From an uncultured Roseibium sp. (GTDB taxonomy: Bacteria > Pseudomonadota > Alphaproteobacteria > Rhizobiales > Stappiaceae), in NCBI RefSeq assembly GCF_947494555.1, contig NZ_CANLVF010000006.1:37374-101373 (forward strand): a stretch of 64,000 bases of DNA, given 5' to 3'. The number at the start of each line of letters is the position of its first letter. Position 1 is the first letter of the stretch. Of the stretch, positions 51,300 through 59,526 are shown one piece after another. The translations under genes were made by a program, and so were the position numbers. The notes under the pieces are model-generated. The model had not been told where the DNA came from. It made no database searches and was given only the letters and a program-made list of their open reading frames with translations.

Positions 51300-51657
51300 T
51301 AGGCTGAAATATTGCCCACAAAGGACGTTGGAATACGCGAAAACGTTCACGACACCACTCATCACCATTATTGGTATCGATTGCTGCAGCATTTTTCGTT
51401 AGGGCTTTGAGCAGTTTACGCCAGCTCCAATTGATTCCCGCGCATTAATTTGTTTATTCAGGTGAACTCAGAATTTGTCGGGCACGTCTTTTTGCTTTCG
51501 AAATCGACGCTGAGTTTCCAAGATAAAATTCAGCCTTGGTTTACCAATTCTCAGTCAGTTTCATGCCATTAAGTTGCAGGACGACTCGCGTGCGCGTCCC
51601 TTTGCGCGCATTTGCCAGGCGGTAACGGTCCCAGTCAACGTTCAGGAAGAAACCGAC
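51300..51657. other. AT-rich intergenic region
   Basis: No gene is supported. Base composition matches the AT-rich FkbM gene upstream and returns to normal near 51560. It probably carries the promoter of the nucleotidyltransferase gene, which has AGGAAG about eight bases before its ATG. Confidence 0.4.
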
Positions 51658-53397
51658 ATGCAAATTGTGATCCCCATGTCCGGATTTGGAGAGCGGTTTC
51701 GCAGGGCCGGCTACAAATTGCCGAAGCCTCTGATCGAGGTCGAAGGCAAACCGATCATCGAACATGTCGTCGACATGTTTCCGGGCGAAGAAGACTTCGT
51801 TTTCATCTGCAACAACGAGCATTTGACCAATGCCGACTTCGGCATGGAAGCTCTTCTTCAGCGGATTTGCCCGACAGGACGCGTTGTCGGCATCCCGGCG
51901 CACAAACGTGGACCGGTTCATGCCGTTCAACAGGCAATGCACCTGCTCGATCCGTCAGCACCCGTCGTTGTAAACTACTGTGACTTCAGCTGTTTTTGGG
52001 ATTGGAACCATTTCCGGAAATTCGTCCGTGCAGCAAGTTGCGACGGCGCGATCCCCGCCTACAAGGGTTTTCATCCACATTCGCTCGGCACAACAAACTA
52101 TGCCTATATGCGCGAGGATGGCGGTTGGGTCAGCGATATTCGCGAGAAACAGCCGTTTACCGACAATCGAATGGATGAATTCGCCTCAAGCGGGACCTAC
52201 TACTTTGCGTCGGCTGAACTGATGCGCTCGGCGTTTGAGGCAACCGTGTCTCAGGACCTGAACATCAACGGCGAATACTATGTCAGCCTGGCATACCGGC
52301 AGCTGTTTGAGGACAATCGTCAGGTTGCCGTTTATCCCCTTCAGCATTTCATGCAATGGGGCACTCCTGAGGACGTTGCAGAATACAACACCTGGTCCAG
52401 CGCTTTTCGGGACATGGCCGTTCCTCAGCAAGAAAAGCCGATATCAGCCGGAAGTGTTGTCATTCCGATGGCAGGGCTCGGCTCCAGGTTCGCGCGTGAA
52501 GGTTACACGGAGCCGAAGCCGATTATTCCGGTCTCGGCAACACCGATGGTCATTCAGGCGATAAACGACCTGCCCGCGGCAGACCGTACCTGCTTCGTGC
52601 TGCGGTCAGATATGCCCGAATTCCACGAGCTTGAATCCGAACTGAACAGAACCTTTCCGTCCGCAACGCTCGCACAGGTTGCCGGTCTGACCGCGGGACA
52701 GGCCTGTACAGCCAAGATCGGGCTTGATGCGCTGGAACACGCACATGATTCGCACTCCGGTCCGATTACTTTCGGGGCGTGCGACAACGGTGCGCTGTTC
52801 GATGCGGCTGCGCTTCAGGCCTGCCTGGACGAACCGGAGGCCGATCTTCTTGTCTGGGGCGTTCGCGGTTATCCCAACGCGGTTCGGCATCCTGAAATGT
52901 ACGGCTGGATCGACGTTGAAGGGGAGACAGTCCGCGGCGTTTCGGTGAAGAAGCCGCTGGACAACCCCAAGACCGATCCGATCGTCCTTGGCACATTCAC
53001 GTTCCGGAACGCGGAGATCTTCAACAACGCTTACGCCCGTCTCCTGAGCCGCGATGGCCGCGTCAACAATGAATTCTATCTCGATTCCATGATCGAAGAC
53101 GCGCTTGCACTCGGGTATCGCTGCCGCCTGTTCGAGGTCGACAGTTATCTGTGCTGGGGCACGCCCAACGATCTCAAGACGTTCGAATACTGGCAGTCCT
53201 GTTTCCACAAATGGTCTTCTCACCCCTACAGGCTTGACCTGGACGGACGAATACCCCGTGACAAGCTCGCAGCGCTCGCAACGCGCTACGCCGCTGACAT
53301 ACCGGCAATGCCGGAAGTCGCGAAGCAGTGCACGCAATCGCTTTCTGTGGATGTCGCACGACCATCAGTGTGTTCAACCGCCCTGCGGCGCCAATGA
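51658..53397 (+). CDS. Tandem nucleotidyltransferase, two NTP-transferase domains in one chain
   Basis: Two sugar-phosphate nucleotidyltransferase-like domains are joined. The first begins QIVIPMSGFGERFRRAGYKLPKPLIEVEGKPIIEH; the second, near residue 270, begins VVIPMAGLGSRFAREGYTEPKPIIPVSATPMVIQ. Both keep GxGxRF and the following PKP lysine. The first has VVNYCDFSCFWDW and SGTYYFAS; the second has FGACDNGALFD and LGTFTFRNAEIF. At 579 residues it is about twice the single-domain length. It probably activates a sugar or polyol phosphate for the downstream glycan set. One domain may be regulatory. Confidence 0.85.
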   Translation: MQIVIPMSGFGERFRRAGYKLPKPLIEVEGKPIIEHVVDMFPGEEDFVFICNNEHLTNADFGMEALLQRICPTGRVVGIPAHKRGPVHAVQQAMHLLDPSAPVVVNYCDFSCFWDWNHFRKFVRAASCDGAIPAYKGFHPHSLGTTNYAYMREDGGWVSDIREKQPFTDNRMDEFASSGTYYFASAELMRSAFEATVSQDLNINGEYYVSLAYRQLFEDNRQVAVYPLQHFMQWGTPEDVAEYNTWSSAFRDMAVPQQEKPISAGSVVIPMAGLGSRFAREGYTEPKPIIPVSATPMVIQAINDLPAADRTCFVLRSDMPEFHELESELNRTFPSATLAQVAGLTAGQACTAKIGLDALEHAHDSHSGPITFGACDNGALFDAAALQACLDEPEADLLVWGVRGYPNAVRHPEMYGWIDVEGETVRGVSVKKPLDNPKTDPIVLGTFTFRNAEIFNNAYARLLSRDGRVNNEFYLDSMIEDALALGYRCRLFEVDSYLCWGTPNDLKTFEYWQSCFHKWSSHPYRLDLDGRIPRDKLAALATRYAADIPAMPEVAKQCTQSLSVDVARPSVCSTALRRQ

Positions 53398-53404
53398 GGG
53401 ACGC

Positions 53405-54208
53405 ATGAAGAAGCTGTTTCTGAACGGGCCCAATCTGTTCGCACACGCTGAAAACCGGATGGCTGACGAGGGCAATCTCGAAGAGGCGCGCAGCAACTTT
53501 CAGCTGCGCCGCTTCCGAAATCTGGATCGGCTGCTTCGTCACAGATATGACTGGATGAACGCTTATCTGGGGCCGGACAAAAAGGCGATCGAAATCGGGG
53601 CCGGGGCCGGGTTCTCAAAATTCTATCTCAAGCACGAGTATCTGGTCACGGATGTTGCCGAAAACGACTGGATCGACGACCTCATCGATGCAACCGATAT
53701 GCCGCTGGAAGACGGCTCTGTCGATGTCATCATAGCCTCGCACAACATCCATCACTTTGCCTATCCGACCAAGTTTTTCCGCGAATGCGAGCGTGTCTTG
53801 AAGCGCGGAGGCGTGGTGCTGATCCAGGAAATCAACACGTCACTGGTGATGCGCCTTCTGCTTCGGGTGATGCGGCACGAGGGCTGGTCCTATGACGTCG
53901 ACGTTTTCGACGACACCGTTGTAGCAAACGACCCTTCGGATCCCTGGTCAGCCAATTGCGCGATCCCGGAACTTCTTTTCGAGAAGGAAGACAAATTCCA
54001 TTCAGAGTTCCCGGGACTGAAAATCAGCGTCAACGAGAAGAACGAATGTCTTTTGTTCCCGCTGTCCGGCGGCGTGATCGCCAAGACCCGGGTCCCGGAA
54101 CTCCCCTCGGGTGTTCTGGAAGCCGTTTCGGCGCTGGACAGCGTTTTGACCAAGCTCGCACCCGATGTGTTCGCACTCGGAAGATCTGTGGTGATCGAAA
54201 AGATATGA
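53405..54208 (+). CDS. Class I SAM-dependent methyltransferase
   Basis: Motif I is AIEIGAGAGFSKFYLK near residue 61, followed by DLIDATDMPLEDGSVDVIIASHNIHHFAYPTKFFRECERVLKRGGVVLIQEIN, a typical methyltransferase_11 layout. GAGGGAC precedes the ATG 53405, seven bases after the previous stop. A longer open frame from 53105 only runs antisense to nothing but overlaps the previous gene and is not used. The substrate is probably a cluster-specific sugar or lipid intermediate. Confidence 0.87.
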   Translation: MKKLFLNGPNLFAHAENRMADEGNLEEARSNFQLRRFRNLDRLLRHRYDWMNAYLGPDKKAIEIGAGAGFSKFYLKHEYLVTDVAENDWIDDLIDATDMPLEDGSVDVIIASHNIHHFAYPTKFFRECERVLKRGGVVLIQEINTSLVMRLLLRVMRHEGWSYDVDVFDDTVVANDPSDPWSANCAIPELLFEKEDKFHSEFPGLKISVNEKNECLLFPLSGGVIAKTRVPELPSGVLEAVSALDSVLTKLAPDVFALGRSVVIEKI

Positions 54209-54314
54209 GAAAGACCCGGACAGAAAAGAGCCTGACGCACATGCGGCCCGCAGCGCACCGCAAGAACCCGAGACGGATTGACGGTGAGATCTCGGCTATG
54301 GGCAGTGTGAACGC

Positions 54315-55025
54315 ATGAAGCTTTCGGTTGTCATTCCCTGCTACAATGAGGCCGATAACCTGAGCCTCCTCATTCCAAGATGCAGAACCCTTGCTCAGGA
54401 AACCGGAGCCGAGGTCATCCTGGTCGACAATGGCTCCAGTGACCGAACCCCGGACGTGCTTTTGCGCACGCTTGCAAATGATGCGCAGGTCCGCAGTGTG
54501 CGCGTAGAGGTTAATCAAGGCTATGGGCACGGCATACTGGCAGGCCTCGCTGCAGCCAGGGGCGACGTCCTGTCCTGGACGCATGCGGACATGCAGACGG
54601 ATCCGTTGGATATTGCACGGGGCTTGCAACTGTTTCAGGGCGCTGAGGATCACGAGGCCCTGTTCGTCAAGGGCAAACGCTACGGGCGGCCGCTGTCGGA
54701 CACGTTTTTTACAATTGGCATGTCGGTTTTCGAGACGCTGCTTCTGCGCACGCCCCTGTCGGACATCAACGCGCAACCGACCATGTTTTCCCGCAGGTTT
54801 TACGAAAGCTGGCAGCAAGCACCGCACGATTTTTCACTCGACCTTTATGCATACTACCAGGCCAGGCAAGCCGGACTTAGCGTCGAGCGCTTTCCGGTCA
54901 GGTTCGGAGAAAGAGCTTTCGGTGTTTCGCACTGGAATATCGACTGGAGCTCCAAACGCAAGTTCATACAAAGAACCGTCGATTACAGCCGCCAGCTCAA
55001 GCGCCGAATTTCAGAAGCATCCTGA
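54315..55025 (+). CDS. Glycosyltransferase family 2, polyprenyl-phosphate type
   Basis: The 236-residue GT-A protein begins KLSVVIPCYNEADNLSLLI, has VILVDNGSSDRTPDVLL and GYGHGILAGLAAARGDVLSWTHADMQTDP. It resembles dolichol-phosphate mannosyltransferases but lacks membrane helices at its C-terminus. It could load a sugar onto a lipid carrier for the GT-C-like membrane protein two genes downstream. A 106-base gap precedes it and a nine-base gap follows. Confidence 0.9.
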   Translation: MKLSVVIPCYNEADNLSLLIPRCRTLAQETGAEVILVDNGSSDRTPDVLLRTLANDAQVRSVRVEVNQGYGHGILAGLAAARGDVLSWTHADMQTDPLDIARGLQLFQGAEDHEALFVKGKRYGRPLSDTFFTIGMSVFETLLLRTPLSDINAQPTMFSRRFYESWQQAPHDFSLDLYAYYQARQAGLSVERFPVRFGERAFGVSHWNIDWSSKRKFIQRTVDYSRQLKRRISEAS

Positions 55026-55034
55026 GGTTGCCTG

Positions 55035-55640
55035 ATGCAGATTATCCAACACAGACGCAACACCATCGAGGGCCTGGCAGAGACCCCTTGCGAATACGGT
55101 ATTGAGGTCGATATCCGCAGCCAGGGCGCGCGCCTTGTCATCCACCACGATCCGTTCGAAGCCGGCCTGGACTTTGAAACATGGCTCGATCACTACAGCC
55201 ACAAGACGTTGATTTTGAACGTCAAGGAAGAGGGATTGGAAGAACGCCTGATCGCTTCCATGGCATCACGCGGTATCGACGACTTCTTCTTTCTCGATCA
55301 ATCGTTCCCCTTCCTGATCAAATGGTCAAAGCTGGGAGAGCATCGCTGTGCGGTTCGTGTTTCGGAATTTGAAAGTATCGAAACCGCGCTCAGCCTGGCC
55401 GGACAGGTCGACTGGATCTGGGTGGACTGTTTCTCGCGCTTTCCATTAACGGAAGACCAGGCAGCTCAACTCGGCTCTGCCGGTTTCAGGCTCTGCATTG
55501 TATCCCCGGAGCTTCAGGGACGGGATGCCTTGCAGGAAATTCCGGAGATGAAGTCGCTGCTTGCTCAAAGAAACATCGAGGCGGACGCCGTCTGCACAAA
55601 GCGGCCGGATCTCTGGCTGTCCCGGACCGATCATCAATGA
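55035..55640 (+). CDS. Glycerophosphodiester-phosphodiesterase-like protein
   Basis: GDPD catalytic signatures are near the N-terminus: IQHRRNT, GIEVDIR and VIHHDPF, giving the expected His, Glu/Asp and His. At 201 residues it is shorter than usual GDPD enzymes and has no signal peptide, so it should act in the cytoplasm. In a glycan cluster it could release or transfer a phosphodiester-linked glycerol or polyol. It overlaps the next gene by four bases (ATGA). Confidence 0.78.
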   Translation: MQIIQHRRNTIEGLAETPCEYGIEVDIRSQGARLVIHHDPFEAGLDFETWLDHYSHKTLILNVKEEGLEERLIASMASRGIDDFFFLDQSFPFLIKWSKLGEHRCAVRVSEFESIETALSLAGQVDWIWVDCFSRFPLTEDQAAQLGSAGFRLCIVSPELQGRDALQEIPEMKSLLAQRNIEADAVCTKRPDLWLSRTDHQ

Positions 55641-57682
55641 ACGGTCTGTGGCGCCATCCACTTTTCGGCCTCGGCCTTCTGATCAGGCTGGTGCTGATTT
55701 TTGGCGTCGCTCCGATTGCTGTTTCGGAATGGTACGGGCCGTTTCTTGAGGCCAGCGTCTCCCGACCCATCCTTGACCCCTGGTCGCTCTGGGTGAGTCT
55801 GGACGGGAGCCTCCTTGCGTTTCCTTACGGCTATGCGATGTGGCTGACTTTCCTGCCATTGACCACCTTGTTCAGCCTGTTGAACCTGCCGGTTCAATAT
55901 GCCTATGAACTCACGCTGCTGTCGGTCGATTTTTTGCTGCTGCTTGTCCTGCAAAGGCTGCTTCCCGGCCAAAAGCACATTCTGCTTGTCGGATACTGGC
56001 TTTCGCCAATTGTTATCCTTGCGAGCTACGGCCTCGGGCTGAACGATATCGTGCCGGTTCTCTTCCTGACAATTGCGGTCTACTTCCTAAGGCAGACACG
56101 GCTTCCCCTGTCAGGTTTTTTCTGCGTCTGTGCTGTCTCCGCGAAACTGAGCATGTTGATCGCCATGCCTTTCTTCGCAGTTTATCTGATCAACAACAAA
56201 TCGCTGCGCACGCGATTGCCCGGCTTTTCCGCCGGCCTTCTGACCGGTCTTCTCATATTCGGATTTCCCTTCGCCTTTTCCCAAAGCGCGTTGCTCATGC
56301 TGTTCGGCAATCCGGAGATGGGGAAAGTTCTCCAGCTCTCGATCAGCTTCGCGCAGGCCAATACCGTTTATGTGGTGCCGCTTCTTTACCTGTTGATGCT
56401 GTATCTTGCGTGGAATGTCCGCCGTCAGAACTTCGATCTCTTTCTGGCGACCACAGGCATATCGTTTCTGATGATCGTGTTGTTGACACCTGCCTCGCCG
56501 GGCTGGTTCGTCTGGTGCCTGCCGTTTCTCATTCTGCTCCAAAGCGGTCTGGCGTCCGCGGTTCTGGGACTGGCCTTTTCCTGGCTGTATGCGTTCACGA
56601 CGCTTCTGGTGACCCCCTTTCACTTTTCCGCATCAAATACCTTCGAACTCGCTGATTTCCTGCCGCTGAGTCAGGTCGAAATCTCTCAGGTAACGTCTCT
56701 TCTCCTGACAGCAATGCTCGCCGTCGGTCTGGTGCTTTCGTTGCGCACCTGGAGATATTCCGTCCGGCAGAATGACTTTTTCCGTCGAAGCAGAACGCCG
56801 TTCGTCATCGGTCTTGCTGGTGATTCCGGTGCCGGAAAAGACACATTCGCCGACAGTCTGACCGGCCTCTTCGGAGATCATTCCGTCGTGAAACTATCCG
56901 GTGACGACTACCACCTCTGGGACCGGCACAAACCCATGTGGCAAGTCATGACCCACCTCAATCCGATGGCCAATGACCTGGAAGCCTACAGCAACAATCT
57001 GCTCGCGCTTATCGACGGAAAATCAATTCAGTCGCGGCACTACAACCATGGTACCGGCAAGATGAGCCGCCCGCTCAAAGTGAAGAGCAACGACTTCATC
57101 ATTGCGAGCGGGTTGCATTCCCTTTCCCTGCCGATCATCCGGGACAACTGCAATCTCAGGATCTATCTCGATATCGATGAAAGCCTCAGACGGCATTTCA
57201 AACTCAAAAGAGACGTCAAGGACCGGGGGCACAGCATCGAGACCGTCCTCGCTTCACTTGAGAAGAGAGAGCATGACGCGGAACAGTTCATCCGCAAACA
57301 GGCCGACCACGCCGACCTGATTCTGTCTCTTCAGCCTGTCCATGCGTTGACACTGGAGGATCTGGATCGCGAGGGACCCGTCAAACTGAAACTTGTCGCC
57401 ACGACCAAACAAGGGTTCAACGAACTCTCCATACACCGGGTTCTTGTGGGCGTGTGCGGATTGCATGTCGATATCAACATCGCTAAAGATCAGGCGGAAG
57501 CCGAAATCACTATCGAAGGCGAACCCGGCTCGGAAGATATCGAGATGGCAGCGAAGATCCTCTGTCCGAATGTCATCGAATTTCTCGACATCGAACCCGA
57601 CTGGCAGGAGGGTGTCACCGGCGTCATGCAACTGGTCGCGCTTTCGCACATCAACCAAGTCCTAGTGAAGAGAACTGTCTAG
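55637..57682 (+). CDS. Membrane GT-C-like domain fused to a PRK/uridine-kinase-like domain
   Basis: Residues 1-375 are a polytopic membrane region of about ten helices in the style of GT-C mannosyltransferases (DPWSLWVSLDGSLLAFPYGYAMW, LSPIVILASYGLGLNDIVPVLFL). A P-loop kinase domain follows: VIGLAGDSGAGKDTF (Lys401), SGDDYHLWDR, MTHLNPMANDLEAYSNNLLAL and SRHYNHGTGKMSRP, similar to phosphoribulokinase/uridine kinase. The last 120 residues are unassigned. I know of no standard protein with this order. It overlaps the genes on both sides (ATGA, TAGTG). Confidence 0.8.
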   Translation: MNGLWRHPLFGLGLLIRLVLIFGVAPIAVSEWYGPFLEASVSRPILDPWSLWVSLDGSLLAFPYGYAMWLTFLPLTTLFSLLNLPVQYAYELTLLSVDFLLLLVLQRLLPGQKHILLVGYWLSPIVILASYGLGLNDIVPVLFLTIAVYFLRQTRLPLSGFFCVCAVSAKLSMLIAMPFFAVYLINNKSLRTRLPGFSAGLLTGLLIFGFPFAFSQSALLMLFGNPEMGKVLQLSISFAQANTVYVVPLLYLLMLYLAWNVRRQNFDLFLATTGISFLMIVLLTPASPGWFVWCLPFLILLQSGLASAVLGLAFSWLYAFTTLLVTPFHFSASNTFELADFLPLSQVEISQVTSLLLTAMLAVGLVLSLRTWRYSVRQNDFFRRSRTPFVIGLAGDSGAGKDTFADSLTGLFGDHSVVKLSGDDYHLWDRHKPMWQVMTHLNPMANDLEAYSNNLLALIDGKSIQSRHYNHGTGKMSRPLKVKSNDFIIASGLHSLSLPIIRDNCNLRIYLDIDESLRRHFKLKRDVKDRGHSIETVLASLEKREHDAEQFIRKQADHADLILSLQPVHALTLEDLDREGPVKLKLVATTKQGFNELSIHRVLVGVCGLHVDINIAKDQAEAEITIEGEPGSEDIEMAAKILCPNVIEFLDIEPDWQEGVTGVMQLVALSHINQVLVKRTV

Positions 57683-58428
57683 TGAAAGTCGTCAATCCAG
57701 ACAGGTTTAAGCGTTTGCCGAACGCGATTCTTTTTGACACAGACAACACTCTTTATGCCTATGACCCGGCACATGAGGCCGCTCTTTCGACGGTGCGCGA
57801 GAAAGTCACGAAGACGTTTTCGATCGAGTCTTCAGATTTCGATCGCGCCTACAGCAACGCAAGAGAGCAGGTCAAGGCTCGATTGAAAGGTACGGCGTCC
57901 TCACACAGCAGGCTGCTCTACATGCAGCGCATGCTTGAGATCATGGGCCTCGGATCACAGATCCTGCGCGCGCTCGATTTCGAACAAACATATTGGAGGA
58001 CGTTTTTAGGGAACGCCGTCCTCTTTGACGGCGTGAAGGAGCTGTTGGACGAGCTCAGGCTCATGAGCATTCCGACGGCAATCGTCACGGACCTGACAGC
58101 TCAGATCCAATTCAGGAAAATCGTTTATTTCGGCCTGGAAAACGTGTTCGACTACATCGTCACAAGCGAAGAGGCGGGCTTTGACAAGCCAAATGCGGCA
58201 CCCTTCACGCTTGCGCTGGAAAAGATGAGACCTGACGGCGACTGTATCTGGATGATCGGCGACAATCCCGTAAACGACATTCGCGGTGCACGCGAAAAAA
58301 TCAATGCCGTCACATTGCAGAAACTCCATTCAGGCGTTGAAAAAGGCCAGGGCGAGACCGCGCCCGATGCCTATTTCGACACCTTTTCGGATTTGAGAAA
58401 ACTGATCCTGGGGCTTGCCGACACGTGA
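57682..58428 (+). CDS. HAD-family hydrolase
   Basis: HAD motifs are complete: ILFDTDNTLY (nucleophile and general-acid Asp), IVTDLT (motif II), the Lys in EEAGFDKPNAAPF (III) and IWMIGDNPVNDIRGA (IV). The helical cap between motifs I and II indicates the C1-cap group of small-molecule phosphatases. The GTG start overlaps the preceding TAG by one base and its stop overlaps the aldolase GTG. It may dephosphorylate the product of the aldolase or kinase. Confidence 0.88.
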   Translation: MKVVNPDRFKRLPNAILFDTDNTLYAYDPAHEAALSTVREKVTKTFSIESSDFDRAYSNAREQVKARLKGTASSHSRLLYMQRMLEIMGLGSQILRALDFEQTYWRTFLGNAVLFDGVKELLDELRLMSIPTAIVTDLTAQIQFRKIVYFGLENVFDYIVTSEEAGFDKPNAAPFTLALEKMRPDGDCIWMIGDNPVNDIRGAREKINAVTLQKLHSGVEKGQGETAPDAYFDTFSDLRKLILGLADT

Positions 58429-59453
58429 CACCGGACCGCGACGAGGCACTCGCAAGGGATATCAGGTCTTATTGCGCTGAAATCGGACAGGACCAGTTGC
58501 TGGTACAGGGTCCGGGAGGCAATGTCTCCTGGAAAGAAGGCAGTACGCTTTGGGTCAAGGCGTCCGGCACCTGGCTGGCGCATGCGGACGACACTGAGAT
58601 CTTCATTCCGGTCGACCTGCAGGACCTGCAGCAGAGCATCGAAAGACAGGATTTTTCGGCAAAGGCCTCGATTCTTGCTCAAACCGAACAAAGACCTTCA
58701 ATCGAAACGATGCTGCACGCACTCATGCCGCATCGGATCGTAGTTCATCTGCATGCCATTGATGTCCTGGTGCAACTTGTCCTGAGAGACGCCAATGACC
58801 GTTTGGCGCGGCAATTGGAAGAACGTAAAGACTGGGTTTTTGTCGACTACAACAAGCCCGGGGCTGAACTTGCCGCTGCCGTCGACGAGGCGCTGCGCGC
58901 AAATCCTGGTGCAAACATCGTCTTTTTGAAGAATCACGGCATCGTTCTGGGTGGTGAGAACATCGATGGCATCCGTGGTCTGCTTGCCCGGACCCTCGAC
59001 GAGTTGCAGACTTTCGCACCATGCAATACCGAGGCTGCTCCATCTGCTGTGCCCGAGCATGATCTTGCGAAACTTGGCTATGCACCCAGCAGAGACCCTT
59101 GCATCCACGCCCTCTCCTGCGATCCTGTGCAGATCGCAAGACTAAACGAAAATTGGGCGCTTTATCCGGACCATGTCGTTTTTCTCGGCGCAGAGCCGTC
59201 TATCTGGTCGCCCGAGCTAAAGCTGAGCCTGCAAGATCAACCGGGGAGCGAACGATCACCCTACATTTTTGTTCCTGGCATCGGAACTTACGAGTTCGAG
59301 CACGCAACCCCTGCACAAAAGGAGCAGATGCGCTGCTACAGCGATGTCGTCAACCGACTTCCAACTCACCTTCAGACAGACACCCTCTCAATTTCCGATA
59401 TCGCTGACCTTCTGGATTGGGATGCCGAAAAATTCAGGCAGGGCAATAATTGA
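58425..59453 (+). CDS. Class II aldolase/adducin-family protein
   Basis: The class II aldolase pattern is visible: QGPGGNVSWKEGSTLWVKASGTWLAHA near residue 27, the zinc-binding VVHLHAID (His about 107 and 109) and FLKNHGIVLGGE (His about 170). At 342 residues it is longer than FucA or RhaD; the extra C-terminal 130 residues are unrecognised. It would join or split a ketose phosphate. It ends the coupled GDPD-kinase-HAD-aldolase run and is convergent with the next gene. Confidence 0.86.
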   Translation: MTPDRDEALARDIRSYCAEIGQDQLLVQGPGGNVSWKEGSTLWVKASGTWLAHADDTEIFIPVDLQDLQQSIERQDFSAKASILAQTEQRPSIETMLHALMPHRIVVHLHAIDVLVQLVLRDANDRLARQLEERKDWVFVDYNKPGAELAAAVDEALRANPGANIVFLKNHGIVLGGENIDGIRGLLARTLDELQTFAPCNTEAAPSAVPEHDLAKLGYAPSRDPCIHALSCDPVQIARLNENWALYPDHVVFLGAEPSIWSPELKLSLQDQPGSERSPYIFVPGIGTYEFEHATPAQKEQMRCYSDVVNRLPTHLQTDTLSISDIADLLDWDAEKFRQGNN

Positions 59454-59526
59454 AAAACTCCCGGTAAATCAGCGAACTGAAACCAATCAAACTCGCCGCC
59501 CCGCATGAGGTAGCCGGATCGGTTTT

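Noticed and set aside
53105..53404. N-terminal extension of the methyltransferase at 53405
   Set aside because: It lies in another frame inside the nucleotidyltransferase gene; the ATG at 53405 has a good ribosome site.
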